Assembly (NCBI GenBank): GCA_035495815.1
Contig: DATJFH010000342.1
Span: forward strand, 1 to 25,528
Origin: DATJFH01 sp035495815
GTDB taxonomy: Bacteria; Acidobacteriota; Terriglobia; Bryobacterales; Bryobacteraceae
Length of the DNA: 25,528 nucleotides
Direction of reading: 5' to 3'
Shown here: positions 16,125 to 24,503 of the stretch, in pieces
Position numbering within the stretch: position 1 is the stretch's first letter
Layout of the letters: every line of letters starts with the position of its first letter
Position numbers and translations under genes: made by a program
Notes under the pieces: generated by a model
Told to the model about the DNA's origin: nothing
Seen by the model: only the letters and a program-made list of their open reading frames with translations
The model's database searches: none

Positions 16125-19100
16125 TCAGAAGAACAGCTTCATGACGAACTGGATCTGCCGGTTGGTGGAAAAGCGGGTCGAGCTGATGCGGCCGGCTTGC
16201 GGCGATCCGATCGAATTTCCAGGCGAGTTGAACTGCGTCGTATTGGCGGCGTTGAACAGATCGGTGCGCCATTGCAGGTTTACACGCTCGCTGATGCGGG
16301 TGTCCTTGATCACCGAGAAGTCCCAGGTATGGAGCCCCGGACCGCGCAGGACGTTGCGGCCGGAATTTCCGAAGGTGTAGATTGCCGGCGCGCGGAACGC
16401 GTTGATGTCGAAGTAGCGATCGAGGGTCCAGTTGTCCAGCCTGGCGTCGGCAATGCGGTCCGGACGCTGCGCGCTGCCGGTGTTCAGCGTCGAGGTCTGG
16501 TTCAGCACATCGAACGGGTTGCCGCTGGAGAAGGTCGAGATTCCGCTGATCTGCCATCCGCCCAGCAGGCGGTTCTTCCTCAGAAACGGAAGCTCCCAAC
16601 CATAGCTGAGGACGAGCCGCTGCGGGATATCGGTATCGGTCAGGCTGCGATCGGCGCTGCGGTTTCGCGAGTTCTGCGCCGAGCCCAGGTTGCCGACCCC
16701 GGGAACGCCGTTGGAGAAATTCGAATCGACGTCGCCGATGTTCTTGCTCAGCGTGTACGATCCGAGCATGTAAAATCCCGATGAAAGGCGCTTCTGTACC
16801 TTGAGCTGGAAAGAATGGTAGGTGGAATTTCCGACGCTCTCTCCGACGTTGGTGGTCAGGTTGGGGGCCAGGGCGAACAGCGGACGGCGCGGGCCGATGG
16901 CGCCGGGGCCGGGCACGGGCTGGTTCGGGTCGGTGATCTCGAGCAGGTTGGTTCCCTTGGTTCCGACGTAGGCGGCGTCCACCAGCCAGTGCTGGCCGAA
17001 CTCCCGCTGCAGGCTCAAGTCCCAGGTTTGCGCATAGGCGGCGACCGAGTTGTACATGATCCAGCGATACTGTCCGGAGGGGTTGTTGATATCGACGGCC
17101 GGCGGCAGCGGCACACCGTCGGAGAAGCGCCGTGGAGGCAGCTCCGTGGTGGTAAAGATGTTTTGCTGCGTCGAGGAGTTGGGAGGGTTCTGGATCGGAT
17201 TCGTTCCATTCCCGCCAAACTCCTCGATGTAGGAGACTCCATAGCCGGAGCGGACCACGAGCTTGGCGCCCGGCACGCGCCATGCGAGTCCGATACGCGG
17301 CGCGACGTTGTTCGTATCCGTCTGGCGGAGGGCGCGGCCGAACAGGTTGTTCTCTCCAGCCAGGATGACTTTGCCCGTGGCCAGGTCGATGGCGCTCATC
17401 CGGTCGCCCACTTCGTGCCAGGGAGTGAACAGCTCATAGCGGACGCCGTAGCTGAGTGAAAGCGCCGAGCTGATTTTGAAGTCGTCTTGAAGGTACAGTC
17501 CCCATTCGTTGTTACGCCTGCCGGTGCGTCCGCCGACGTTTCCGCGGCTGATGTTGTCGGAGAGTCCCAGCAGGAAGGAGGCGTAGCCCAGACCGCCACC
17601 GCCGACGCCGGTCTGGCTGGTGAAGTTAGGTGTAAAGGCGAAGAGTCCCGTGGGCTGGGCGGAGATGAAATAGTTGTTGCGCTGGAACCGCTTGAGATCG
17701 ACGCCGGCCTTCCAATTGTGACGGCCGCGGGAATAGGAAGCATTGCCGACCCATTGATAGACGTTTTGGATGCTGGAGTTGGGAATGCCGGTGGTAGGAC
17801 CGAAGCCGGTGAGGCCGGAGATCGACAAAGCGGCGGACGAGACGCCATTCGAGGCGATGCGGCTTCCGGGCAGCGTCAGGTTGTCGAGCAGCGGGGAGCC
17901 GGCGCCGAGAGGCAAACCGAGGAAGTCGTAGCGGTTGAAGCCGAGACGTCCTTCGAGGACCAGGGCCGAGGTCACGACGCGAGTGCCGTTGACTGCCAGG
18001 CTCTGCGCTTTCACGTCCAGCGCGTTGCCGCGCCCTCCGCCGCCGAACGGGTTCTGCGGCGTGGTGAGCTCATTGGGGAAGATCTGGTCGGCGCGGTCGA
18101 TGGAGTAGCGGCCGAACAGCGTGCCTTTGGATCCGAAGTTGTAATCGATCCGCACGTCGCCCTGGTTGCCTCCGCGCGACCACTTGGGATTGTTGATGAA
18201 GTTCAACGCAACGGCGTTTCCGCCGGTATTGGGCTGCGGGAAAAGCTGCTGGAAGCGCTGTGAAGCGGAATCGAAGCGCGAGGATGGAACCTTCTTGTCG
18301 GGGAACGGGTCGCGCACGATTCCGGCGCCCGACGGGCGCGCGGTGGTGGGATCGTAGATCTGGGGCAGCAGGCTGCTCGAAAAGTCGCCCTGCCGCATGG
18401 CCTGGGTGGGGACGCTGGCGAGGTAGGTCAGTTCCCGGCGCTGGCGGATGCCCTGATAGTCGGCGAAGAAGAAGAGGCGGTCCTTGAGAACAGGTCCGCC
18501 GAAGGTGGTTCCGAACTGGTTCTGGCGGAAAGACGGGCGCGGCTTGCCGCTGGCGTTGTTGAAGAAATCGTTGGCGTCGAGGGAGCTGTTGCGGAAGAAC
18601 TCGAAGAGGTTCCCGTGGTAGTCATTGGTTCCGGACCGGGTCTGCACGTTGACGACGCCGCCCACCGCGCGTCCGAATTCGGACGAGAAGTTACCGGTAG
18701 CCACCTTGAATTCCTGAATGGCGTCGATGACCGGAAGCATGATGATGCCTCCGCTGTTCCAGGCGCTCTCGTTATTGTTGACGCCGTCGAGGATGTAGTT
18801 GTTGTACCAGCTCCGCATGCCGTTGGCCGTGAAGAAGGCCGAGCCGCGGAAATGGTTGATGACCAGGTTATTCTGCTGGTCGCCGGCCGAACCCGCGTTG
18901 GTTCCGGCCGTGAGCTGGATGAGCTGGACAAAGTTGCGTCCGTTGAGGGGCAGTTGCTCGACACGCTGGCGCTCGACTACTTCGGACGTCTCGGCATTGG
19001 TCGTGTTGACCAGAGCGGCTTCGGCGCTGACGACCACTTTTTCGGAAACGGCGCCGACTTTGAGCGTTACATCCACCCGGGCCTGCTGGTCGACCTGGAG

Positions 19101-19364
19101 CGTGATGCCCTCCTGGGTGAACGCTCCGAAGCCCGGATGCTCGACGGTGAGGCGGTATGAGCCGAGAGGAAGCGAGGGGAAGCGGTAGTCGCCGTCGGAC
19201 GTGGTTTGAGCGCTGCGGATGTAGTTTGTGTTGACGTTGCGCACGGTGACGGCAGCGCCGGCTACGGCGGCTTCACTGGGGTCGCGCACGACGCCGTAGA
19301 TCGTGCCGGAAACTGCCTGCGCGAAAACGGAGCACGGCAAAAGAAGCAAGAGAAGAAGCAACAT
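16125..19364 (-). CDS. Oar-like TonB-dependent-receptor-type outer-membrane protein
   Basis: Complete, 1,079 residues. The signal peptide is a short leucine tract ending VFAQA (residues 1-16). The carboxypeptidase-regulatory-like domain spans about 18-105 (GTIYGVVRDPSEAAVAGAAV). LPLNGRN is at 138-144, followed by a plug-like region with YILDGVNNNES, AIQEFKVATGNFSSEFGRA and VGGVVNVQTRSGTNDYHG. The long barrel ends in phenylalanine (IQFVMKLFF). A good ribosome site AAGGGGA (19370-19376) lies 5 nt before the ATG. It resembles the protein encoded at 1-2999 in the plug region (VGGVVNV.TRSGTND.HG) more than the one at 8918-12148, which has GGGNINIRLKSGAQEVHG. Predicted role: outer-membrane uptake or surface function; substrate unknown. 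No partner transport genes are adjacent. Confidence 0.93.
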   Translation of the reverse strand: MLLLLLLLLPCSVFAQAVSGTIYGVVRDPSEAAVAGAAVTVRNVNTNYIRSAQTTSDGDYRFPSLPLGSYRLTVEHPGFGAFTQEGITLQVDQQARVDVTLKVGAVSEKVVVSAEAALVNTTNAETSEVVERQRVEQLPLNGRNFVQLIQLTAGTNAGSAGDQQNNLVINHFRGSAFFTANGMRSWYNNYILDGVNNNESAWNSGGIIMLPVIDAIQEFKVATGNFSSEFGRAVGGVVNVQTRSGTNDYHGNLFEFFRNSSLDANDFFNNASGKPRPSFRQNQFGTTFGGPVLKDRLFFFADYQGIRQRRELTYLASVPTQAMRQGDFSSSLLPQIYDPTTARPSGAGIVRDPFPDKKVPSSRFDSASQRFQQLFPQPNTGGNAVALNFINNPKWSRGGNQGDVRIDYNFGSKGTLFGRYSIDRADQIFPNELTTPQNPFGGGGRGNALDVKAQSLAVNGTRVVTSALVLEGRLGFNRYDFLGLPLGAGSPLLDNLTLPGSRIASNGVSSAALSISGLTGFGPTTGIPNSSIQNVYQWVGNASYSRGRHNWKAGVDLKRFQRNNYFISAQPTGLFAFTPNFTSQTGVGGGGLGYASFLLGLSDNISRGNVGGRTGRRNNEWGLYLQDDFKISSALSLSYGVRYELFTPWHEVGDRMSAIDLATGKVILAGENNLFGRALRQTDTNNVAPRIGLAWRVPGAKLVVRSGYGVSYIEEFGGNGTNPIQNPPNSSTQQNIFTTTELPPRRFSDGVPLPPAVDINNPSGQYRWIMYNSVAAYAQTWDLSLQREFGQHWLVDAAYVGTKGTNLLEITDPNQPVPGPGAIGPRRPLFALAPNLTTNVGESVGNSTYHSFQLKVQKRLSSGFYMLGSYTLSKNIGDVDSNFSNGVPGVGNLGSAQNSRNRSADRSLTDTDIPQRLVLSYGWELPFLRKNRLLGGWQISGISTFSSGNPFDVLNQTSTLNTGSAQRPDRIADARLDNWTLDRYFDINAFRAPAIYTFGNSGRNVLRGPGLHTWDFSVIKDTRISERVNLQWRTDLFNAANTTQFNSPGNSIGSPQAGRISSTRFSTNRQIQFVMKLFF

Positions 19365-19425
19365 GGAGTCCCCTTAAGTTCTCTAATGGCTGAAGCTTAT
19401 CACAGGCGAGAGCCGCGCGCCGGGG

Positions 19426-19510
19426 GTTGAGGAAGTTACGGACAAGCCGCCTTTTTGCCGGCTGGAAGAACCGGAGCGGGTGGAACAGCCGTCCTCAACT
19501 TACGACAAGC
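19426..19510. repeat. Composite inverted plus direct repeat in the kgd upstream region
   Basis: GTTGAGGA (19426-19433) and TCCTCAAC (19492-19499) are perfect 8-bp inverted repeats. Just after each arm lies a near-identical direct repeat: TTACGGACAAGC (19436-19447) and TTACGACAAGC (19500-19510), differing by one inserted base. A smaller hairpin AGCCG/CGGCT with a T-rich loop sits inside. The element lies in the 277-bp spacer between the divergent Oar-like gene and kgd. It could be a paired regulator site or a structured leader. Confidence 0.4.
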
Positions 19511-19641
19511 AACAAGCCGGCGAACCATGCGTGGGTGGACGGCTATCTCGCGGCCAGGCAAGCAACTCCGGCATAGAGCTGTCATTCTGACTTCGAGCTG
19601 AAGAGACGGTCGCACGGCCAGGCCTACGCGTTATCATAAGA

Positions 19642-22600
19642 ATGAAAAGTCACCCAGACATGTCCGGCAAGTCCGATTCCGAGATGAATATCAACAGTTG
19701 GCTCGAAGACGAGCTTTATCAGCAATATCTGCACGACCGTAGCGCGGTCGACGAGAGTTGGAAGGACATATTCGACCACAATAAGGCGGCGGGAAACGGG
19801 GCCGCCGCATCCACAAAGGCCAATCCGCCGGCTGCGCCCTCCGCCGCCGCGCCCTCCGCCGCCGCGCCCGGGACTTTGGAAAGCGCCGTCCCCATGCGGG
19901 GAGCTTCGGCCCGCGTCGCGCAGAACATGGAAGCCAGCCTGTCCATGCCGCTGGCGACTTCGCAGCGCACCATTCCGGTCAAGGTCATCGACGAGAACCG
20001 GCGCATCATCAACCAGCACCGAACGCTGGTCGGAAAGAGTAAAGTCTCCTACACCCATCTCATCGGCTGGGCCATCCTGAAAGCGCTGCGCTCGTATTCC
20101 GGGCTGAATCACGCCTACGCGGAGAGGAACGGCGAGCCTTTCCGGCTGGTGCGGGAACAGATCAACCTCGGCATCGCGGTGGACGTGGAAGGCAAGGACG
20201 GCGTCCGCAACCTGGTGGTCCCGAATATCCGGAACGCCGGTGAAATCGATTTCCAGCAGTACGTCTCGGTATTCGACGATCTGGTGAAGCGCGCCCGGAA
20301 AGGCAAGCTCACGGCGGCCGACTTTCAGAACACGACCATTTCACTGACCAATCCGGGTACTGTCGGCACGATGGGCTCGATTCCGCGGCTGCTCCCGGGG
20401 CAGGGCGCGATCCTGGCGGCGGGCGCCATCGATTATCCGGCCGAATACCAGGGCGTTGCGCCCGAAGTGCGCGCCTCGCTGGGCATCAGCAAGGTGATGA
20501 CGCTCACCTGCACCTACGATCACCGCATCATCCAGGGCGCCGAATCTGGCATGTTTCTGGGCAAGATCCAGCAACTGCTGGAGGGCGCGGAGAACTTCTA
20601 CGAAGAGGTCTTCGCGCATCTGAAGATGCCGCATCAGCCGGTGCGGTGGGCGCCGGACCGGCAGTCCGCGCTTCCGGGCCTGACGCCGCAAAGAGCGGAG
20701 GCGGCCAAGGAAGCGGCCGTGATCCAGCTCATCAACGCCTACCGGGTGCGCGGGCACCTGATCGCGGATCTCGATCCACTCGGCGTGGAGCCCAGCTACC
20801 ACCCGGAGCTGGATCCCTCGACCTACGGTCTGACGATCTGGGACCTCGACCGCGAATTCCTCACCGGCTCGCTGGGCGAGGCCATCGGAGAAGGCGCGCC
20901 CCAGCCGGTGGCCACCCTGCGCGAGATTCTGGAGACCCTGCGGCGCGCGTATTGCGGCAAGGTCGGCTGCGAGTACATGAACATCCAGCACCCTCGAGAG
21001 AAGCGCTGGCTGCAGCACCGCCTGGAGCCGGACGCCAATCACGAGGCGCTCGAGAGCCACACCCGGGTGGAGATTCTGAAGCACCTGCTCGAAGCCGAGG
21101 AGTTCGAGCATTTCCTGCACGCCCGGTTCGTGGGACAGAAGCGCTTCGCGCTGGAGGGCGCCGAGACCGCGATCGCCATCCTGGACGAGCTGATCGACCG
21201 GGCGGGCATGCAGAACGTGCACGAGATCGTGCTGGGCATGGCGCACCGGGGACGCCTCAACGTGCTGGCCAACATCGTGGGCAAGCCGCTGACCCAGATC
21301 TTCTCCGAATTCGAAGGCGCGATCGATCCGGCCAGCACGCAGGGATCGGGCGACGTGAAGTATCACCTGGGGGCGAGCGGCGTGCGGTCGACGCCATCGG
21401 GGCGCGACGTGGTGGTTTCGATGGCGCCGAATCCGAGCCATCTCGAAGCGGTGGACCCGGTAGTCGAAGGCATCGTGCGGCCGAAGCAGGACCGGCTGGG
21501 CGACGTGGAGCGGGCGCGCGTCATCCCGCTGCTGGTGCACGGCGACGCCGCGTTCGCCGGACAGGGCGTGGTGGCTGAAACTCTGAATCTTTCACAGCTC
21601 GACGGCTACTGGACCGGTGGAACCATTCACCTGATCATCAACAACCAGATCGGCTTCACCACGCTCTCCGACGACGCCCGGTCGACTCCTTACTCGACCG
21701 ACATCGCCCGGGGCGTGCAGGCGCCCATTTTCCACGTCAACGGCGACGATCCGGAAGCGGCCATCCGGGTGGCCCGGATCGCGTTCGATTTCCGCGAGCA
21801 GTTCAAGAAGGACGTGGTGATCGACATGTTCTGCTATCGCCGCCACGGGCACAACGAAGGGGACGATCCGAGCTACACCCAGCCGATTCTGTACCGCAAG
21901 ATCAAGGAGCACCCGTCGGTGGCCACGCTGCACGCCGACCGGCTGGTACGCGACGGCGTGATGACATCGGAAGAGTGCGACCAGCTTCGCAAGCAGATCG
22001 CGGGGCGGCTGGCGGCGGCCTTCGACGCGGCCCAGCAGAACGCCGAGCGCTACGAACTGCAGGAGCTGAGCGCGGTTTCGACCGAGGAGATCGCCAGCCC
22101 GCGTCCGCGCACGAGCGTGGATCGCCAGGAGATCGACCGGGTGATCGACGGCATCACGCGGTTTCCCGCCGATTTTCACTTGCATCCCAAGCTGCGCGGC
22201 TTCGTGGACAAGCGGCGGCAGGCGCTGGCCGAGGGCGACGGATCTCGCGTGCAGGTGGACTGGGCCTTCGGCGAGGCGCTGTGTTTCGGAACTTTGGCCC
22301 TGGAGGGCGTGCCGGTGCGTTTGAGCGGACAGGATTCCGGCCGGGGGACGTTCAGCCAGCGGCACCTTGCGTTCTACGATTCGGAGACGGGCGCGAGGTA
22401 CGTGCCGATGCAGGCCATCGCGCCGGAGCAGGCCCGCTTCGACGTTTTCGACAGCTCGCTGAGCGAATACGCCGTGCTGGGGTTCGAGTTCGGCTACAGC
22501 GTGGCCGATCCGCTGACCCTGGTGATGTGGGAAGCGCAGTTCGGCGACTTCGCCAACGGCGCGCAGATCATGATCGACCAGTTCCTGTGTTGCGCCGAAT

Positions 22601-23355
22601 CCAAATGGGGCCAGCCGAGCGGGCTGGCGCTGCTCCTTCCGCACGGCTTCGAGGGCCAGGGTCCGGAGCATTCGAGCGCGCGCATGGAGCGTTTTCTCAC
22701 GCTGTGCGCGGAGAACAACATCCAACTGGCGAACTGCACCACTCCGTCGCAATACTTCCATCTGCTGCGCCGCCAGATTTACGGCGGAGAGGACCGGCGC
22801 GGTGTACGGAAGCCGCTGGTGATCTTCACGCCCAAGTCGCTGCTGCGCCATCCCAGGGCGGTCTCGACGATCGACGATCTGACCGGCGGCGGGTTCCGCG
22901 AGATTCTCGATGATCCCGGGCCGCTCGATCTGGACCGGGTGGGCCGCGTCGTGATCTGTACGGGCAAGATTTACTATGACCTGCTTGCCGCCCGCGAGGA
23001 GCGGAAGGCCGGGCATGTGGCGCTGGTGCGGATGGAGCAGATCTATCCCTTCTCCGAAGCCATGATGAAGGATGTTCTTCTGCGGTATCCGCTGACGGCC
23101 GAAGTGGTATGGGCGCAGGAGGAGCCGCGCAATATGGGGGCGTGGCGTTTTCTGCGCGAGCAGATCCAGCCGCTGCTCGACGATTCGGGCCGCGAGCTGC
23201 GCTATGTCGGCCGGTCGGAGAGCGCCAGCCCGGCCACCGGCTCGCACAAGCGTCATCTCCAGGAGCAGGCGGAGATCATGGACGAGGCCATGACGATCGG
23301 TCCGGTATCGAAGAAAGGCCGCGTGCGGCTGGTGGCTAAGCGCAAGGCGAAGTGA
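19642..23355 (+). CDS. kgd: Multifunctional 2-oxoglutarate decarboxylase/dehydrogenase E1 with fused E2 acyltransferase domain
   Basis: A 1,237-residue TCA-cycle enzyme of the actinobacterial Kgd/OdhA type. Residues 16-46 are the E1 N-terminal helix (NINSWLEDELYQQYLHDRSA). An Ala/Pro linker (50-80) replaces the lipoyl domain. Residues 84-315 form an E2-type succinyltransferase core, ending in TYDHRIIQGAESG with catalytic H294. The thiamine-diphosphate E1 part follows: HRGRLNVLANIVGKP (H535), GDAAFAGQG (634-642), NNQIGFTT (667-674), RRHGHNEGDDPSYTQP (733-748) and FEGQGPEHSSARMERFL. It should decarboxylate 2-oxoglutarate and pass the succinyl group on to a lipoyl carrier and E3 encoded elsewhere. 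The ATG at 19642 was chosen; ATGs at 19660 and 19684 are alternatives, since no clear ribosome site favours one. A TATCAT hexamer lies 4 nt before the ATG at 19642. The enzyme assignment is firm. Confidence 0.96.
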   Translation: MKSHPDMSGKSDSEMNINSWLEDELYQQYLHDRSAVDESWKDIFDHNKAAGNGAAASTKANPPAAPSAAAPSAAAPGTLESAVPMRGASARVAQNMEASLSMPLATSQRTIPVKVIDENRRIINQHRTLVGKSKVSYTHLIGWAILKALRSYSGLNHAYAERNGEPFRLVREQINLGIAVDVEGKDGVRNLVVPNIRNAGEIDFQQYVSVFDDLVKRARKGKLTAADFQNTTISLTNPGTVGTMGSIPRLLPGQGAILAAGAIDYPAEYQGVAPEVRASLGISKVMTLTCTYDHRIIQGAESGMFLGKIQQLLEGAENFYEEVFAHLKMPHQPVRWAPDRQSALPGLTPQRAEAAKEAAVIQLINAYRVRGHLIADLDPLGVEPSYHPELDPSTYGLTIWDLDREFLTGSLGEAIGEGAPQPVATLREILETLRRAYCGKVGCEYMNIQHPREKRWLQHRLEPDANHEALESHTRVEILKHLLEAEEFEHFLHARFVGQKRFALEGAETAIAILDELIDRAGMQNVHEIVLGMAHRGRLNVLANIVGKPLTQIFSEFEGAIDPASTQGSGDVKYHLGASGVRSTPSGRDVVVSMAPNPSHLEAVDPVVEGIVRPKQDRLGDVERARVIPLLVHGDAAFAGQGVVAETLNLSQLDGYWTGGTIHLIINNQIGFTTLSDDARSTPYSTDIARGVQAPIFHVNGDDPEAAIRVARIAFDFREQFKKDVVIDMFCYRRHGHNEGDDPSYTQPILYRKIKEHPSVATLHADRLVRDGVMTSEECDQLRKQIAGRLAAAFDAAQQNAERYELQELSAVSTEEIASPRPRTSVDRQEIDRVIDGITRFPADFHLHPKLRGFVDKRRQALAEGDGSRVQVDWAFGEALCFGTLALEGVPVRLSGQDSGRGTFSQRHLAFYDSETGARYVPMQAIAPEQARFDVFDSSLSEYAVLGFEFGYSVADPLTLVMWEAQFGDFANGAQIMIDQFLCCAESKWGQPSGLALLLPHGFEGQGPEHSSARMERFLTLCAENNIQLANCTTPSQYFHLLRRQIYGGEDRRGVRKPLVIFTPKSLLRHPRAVSTIDDLTGGGFREILDDPGPLDLDRVGRVVICTGKIYYDLLAAREERKAGHVALVRMEQIYPFSEAMMKDVLLRYPLTAEVVWAQEEPRNMGAWRFLREQIQPLLDDSGRELRYVGRSESASPATGSHKRHLQEQAEIMDEAMTIGPVSKKGRVRLVAKRKAK
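19834..19863 (+). repeat. 15-bp tandem repeat in the Kgd linker
   Basis: Two exact copies of GCGCCCTCCGCCGCC, plus the first 6 bases of a third, encode APSAA-APSAA in the flexible linker between the E1 N-terminal helix and the E2-type core. The repeat is in frame, so copy-number changes would only alter linker length. Confidence 0.85.
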
Positions 23356-23414
23356 CACCGGCGCCGAAGCGGAGGGGCTACGTGAGCCAGCGAGCCGCCT
23401 GTTTCGCCCGGCGT

Positions 23415-23423
23415 TGCTATCAT
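23415..23423 (+). promoter_or_regulatory. Extended -10 element upstream of the HlyD-like gene
   Basis: TGC followed by TATCAT (23418-23423) forms an extended -10 sequence ending 8 nt before the ATG at 23432. No -35 box is evident. It suggests the gene has its own promoter rather than relying only on readthrough from kgd. Confidence 0.4.
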
Positions 23424-23431
23424 CGGGGTAG

Positions 23432-24427
23432 ATGCGGGGCAAATGGGTTATCGTCGGCTCGGCGGCCGTTTTGGCGGTCCTGATCGCGGTAGCCGTGGCG
23501 GTCGTGCCGCGCGGCAGGTCCGCGAAAGCCACCTCATCCGAAACTGCGACGTCGCCGGCGGCCGCAGCCGCTGAAATCAATCTTTCCGGCAAGATCCGCG
23601 CCCAGCACGTCATCGGTGTGGCGCCTCCGCTCGAGGGCACGATTTCCGCCTTTCTGGTGGACGTTGGGCAGCAGGTATTCGAAGGCCAGTTGCTGGCCAG
23701 ACTGACCAACGAAGGACTCGAAGCCGGCCAGCAGAACGCGAAGCGAGATCTGGAGATCACCCAATCCCGCGTCAGCAACCTCGAGAGCGCGATCATCTCC
23801 GGGCGGCTCGAAGCCTCGCGGGCGCGCGCCGACGCCAGCCGCGCCCGCAGCGAATACGACCGTCTCGACAGGGCTTACCGCCGCCAGCAGACGCTCTTCA
23901 ACGAAGGGGCCACTCCGAAGCAGACTTTCGAAAAGTCGACTCGCGAGTTCCAACAGGCGCAAAGCGAGTTCGATACGCTGGACCGGGTGGCGGCGGCGGC
24001 CGAGGCGCAGGTATCGGAGCTCATCAAGAGCCTGGACGCGGAGAAGCGCACGCTCCGCGAGAAGACCGAAAGCATGGAGACCGCGACCGCGCAATCGGGA
24101 GCCACCGAGCTGGTTTCGCCGGCGGAAGGCATCGTAGTGGGCCGTAACGGCGAGGTGGGGCAGACGGTGGGGCCGAACAAAGCGGATTTCATCCAGATCG
24201 CCACCCAGCCGTCGCTGCTCGAAGTGATCCTCGAGCCGGATCCTCCAACCATGCGGCGAATCCAGCCCGGCCAGCCGGCGCTGGTCAGCCTGCCCGACCA
24301 GGGGGCGGACGGAATGCTCGGAAAGGTGAAGGGCAGCGACGGAAACCAGGTCCTGGTGGAGTTCACGAGTCCGAACCCGGCGATCAAGCCCGGGATGATC
24401 GCGCAGGTCCGGATCAAAATCAACTGA
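23432..24427 (+). CDS. HlyD/RND-type periplasmic adaptor (membrane fusion protein)
   Basis: A 331-residue membrane fusion protein. Residues 5-26 form an N-terminal transmembrane anchor or uncleaved signal. Residues 49-95 are the first half of a barrel-sandwich (lipoyl-like) domain (APPLEGTISAFLVDVGQQVFEGQLLARL). A long charged alpha-hairpin or coiled coil covers about 97-218. The second lipoyl half is at 226-247 (ELVSPAEGIVVGRNGEVGQTV), and a beta-barrel follows to the end (IKPGMIAQVRIKI). Such proteins link an inner-membrane ABC, MFS or RND pump to an outer-membrane channel. No pump gene is adjacent in the window: kgd lies 76 bp upstream and a ligD-type gene 76 bp downstream, so its partner must be elsewhere. 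The family call is firm, the transported substrate unknown. Confidence 0.88.
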   Translation: MRGKWVIVGSAAVLAVLIAVAVAVVPRGRSAKATSSETATSPAAAAAEINLSGKIRAQHVIGVAPPLEGTISAFLVDVGQQVFEGQLLARLTNEGLEAGQQNAKRDLEITQSRVSNLESAIISGRLEASRARADASRARSEYDRLDRAYRRQQTLFNEGATPKQTFEKSTREFQQAQSEFDTLDRVAAAAEAQVSELIKSLDAEKRTLREKTESMETATAQSGATELVSPAEGIVVGRNGEVGQTVGPNKADFIQIATQPSLLEVILEPDPPTMRRIQPGQPALVSLPDQGADGMLGKVKGSDGNQVLVEFTSPNPAIKPGMIAQVRIKIN

Positions 24428-24503
24428 GCCGATCGCGGCAGCCCCCGGCTCTCGAGGATTCTCAGGATAGCGCACGGAACCGGAGCCGTTGTAGCCTGAC
24501 TTT

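Noticed and set aside
21592..23796. 734-codon open frame antisense to kgd
   Set aside because: It lies opposite well-recognised Kgd sequence, its translation is rich in Arg, His, Leu and Ala without family motifs, and long antisense frames are expected in GC-rich codon-biased DNA.
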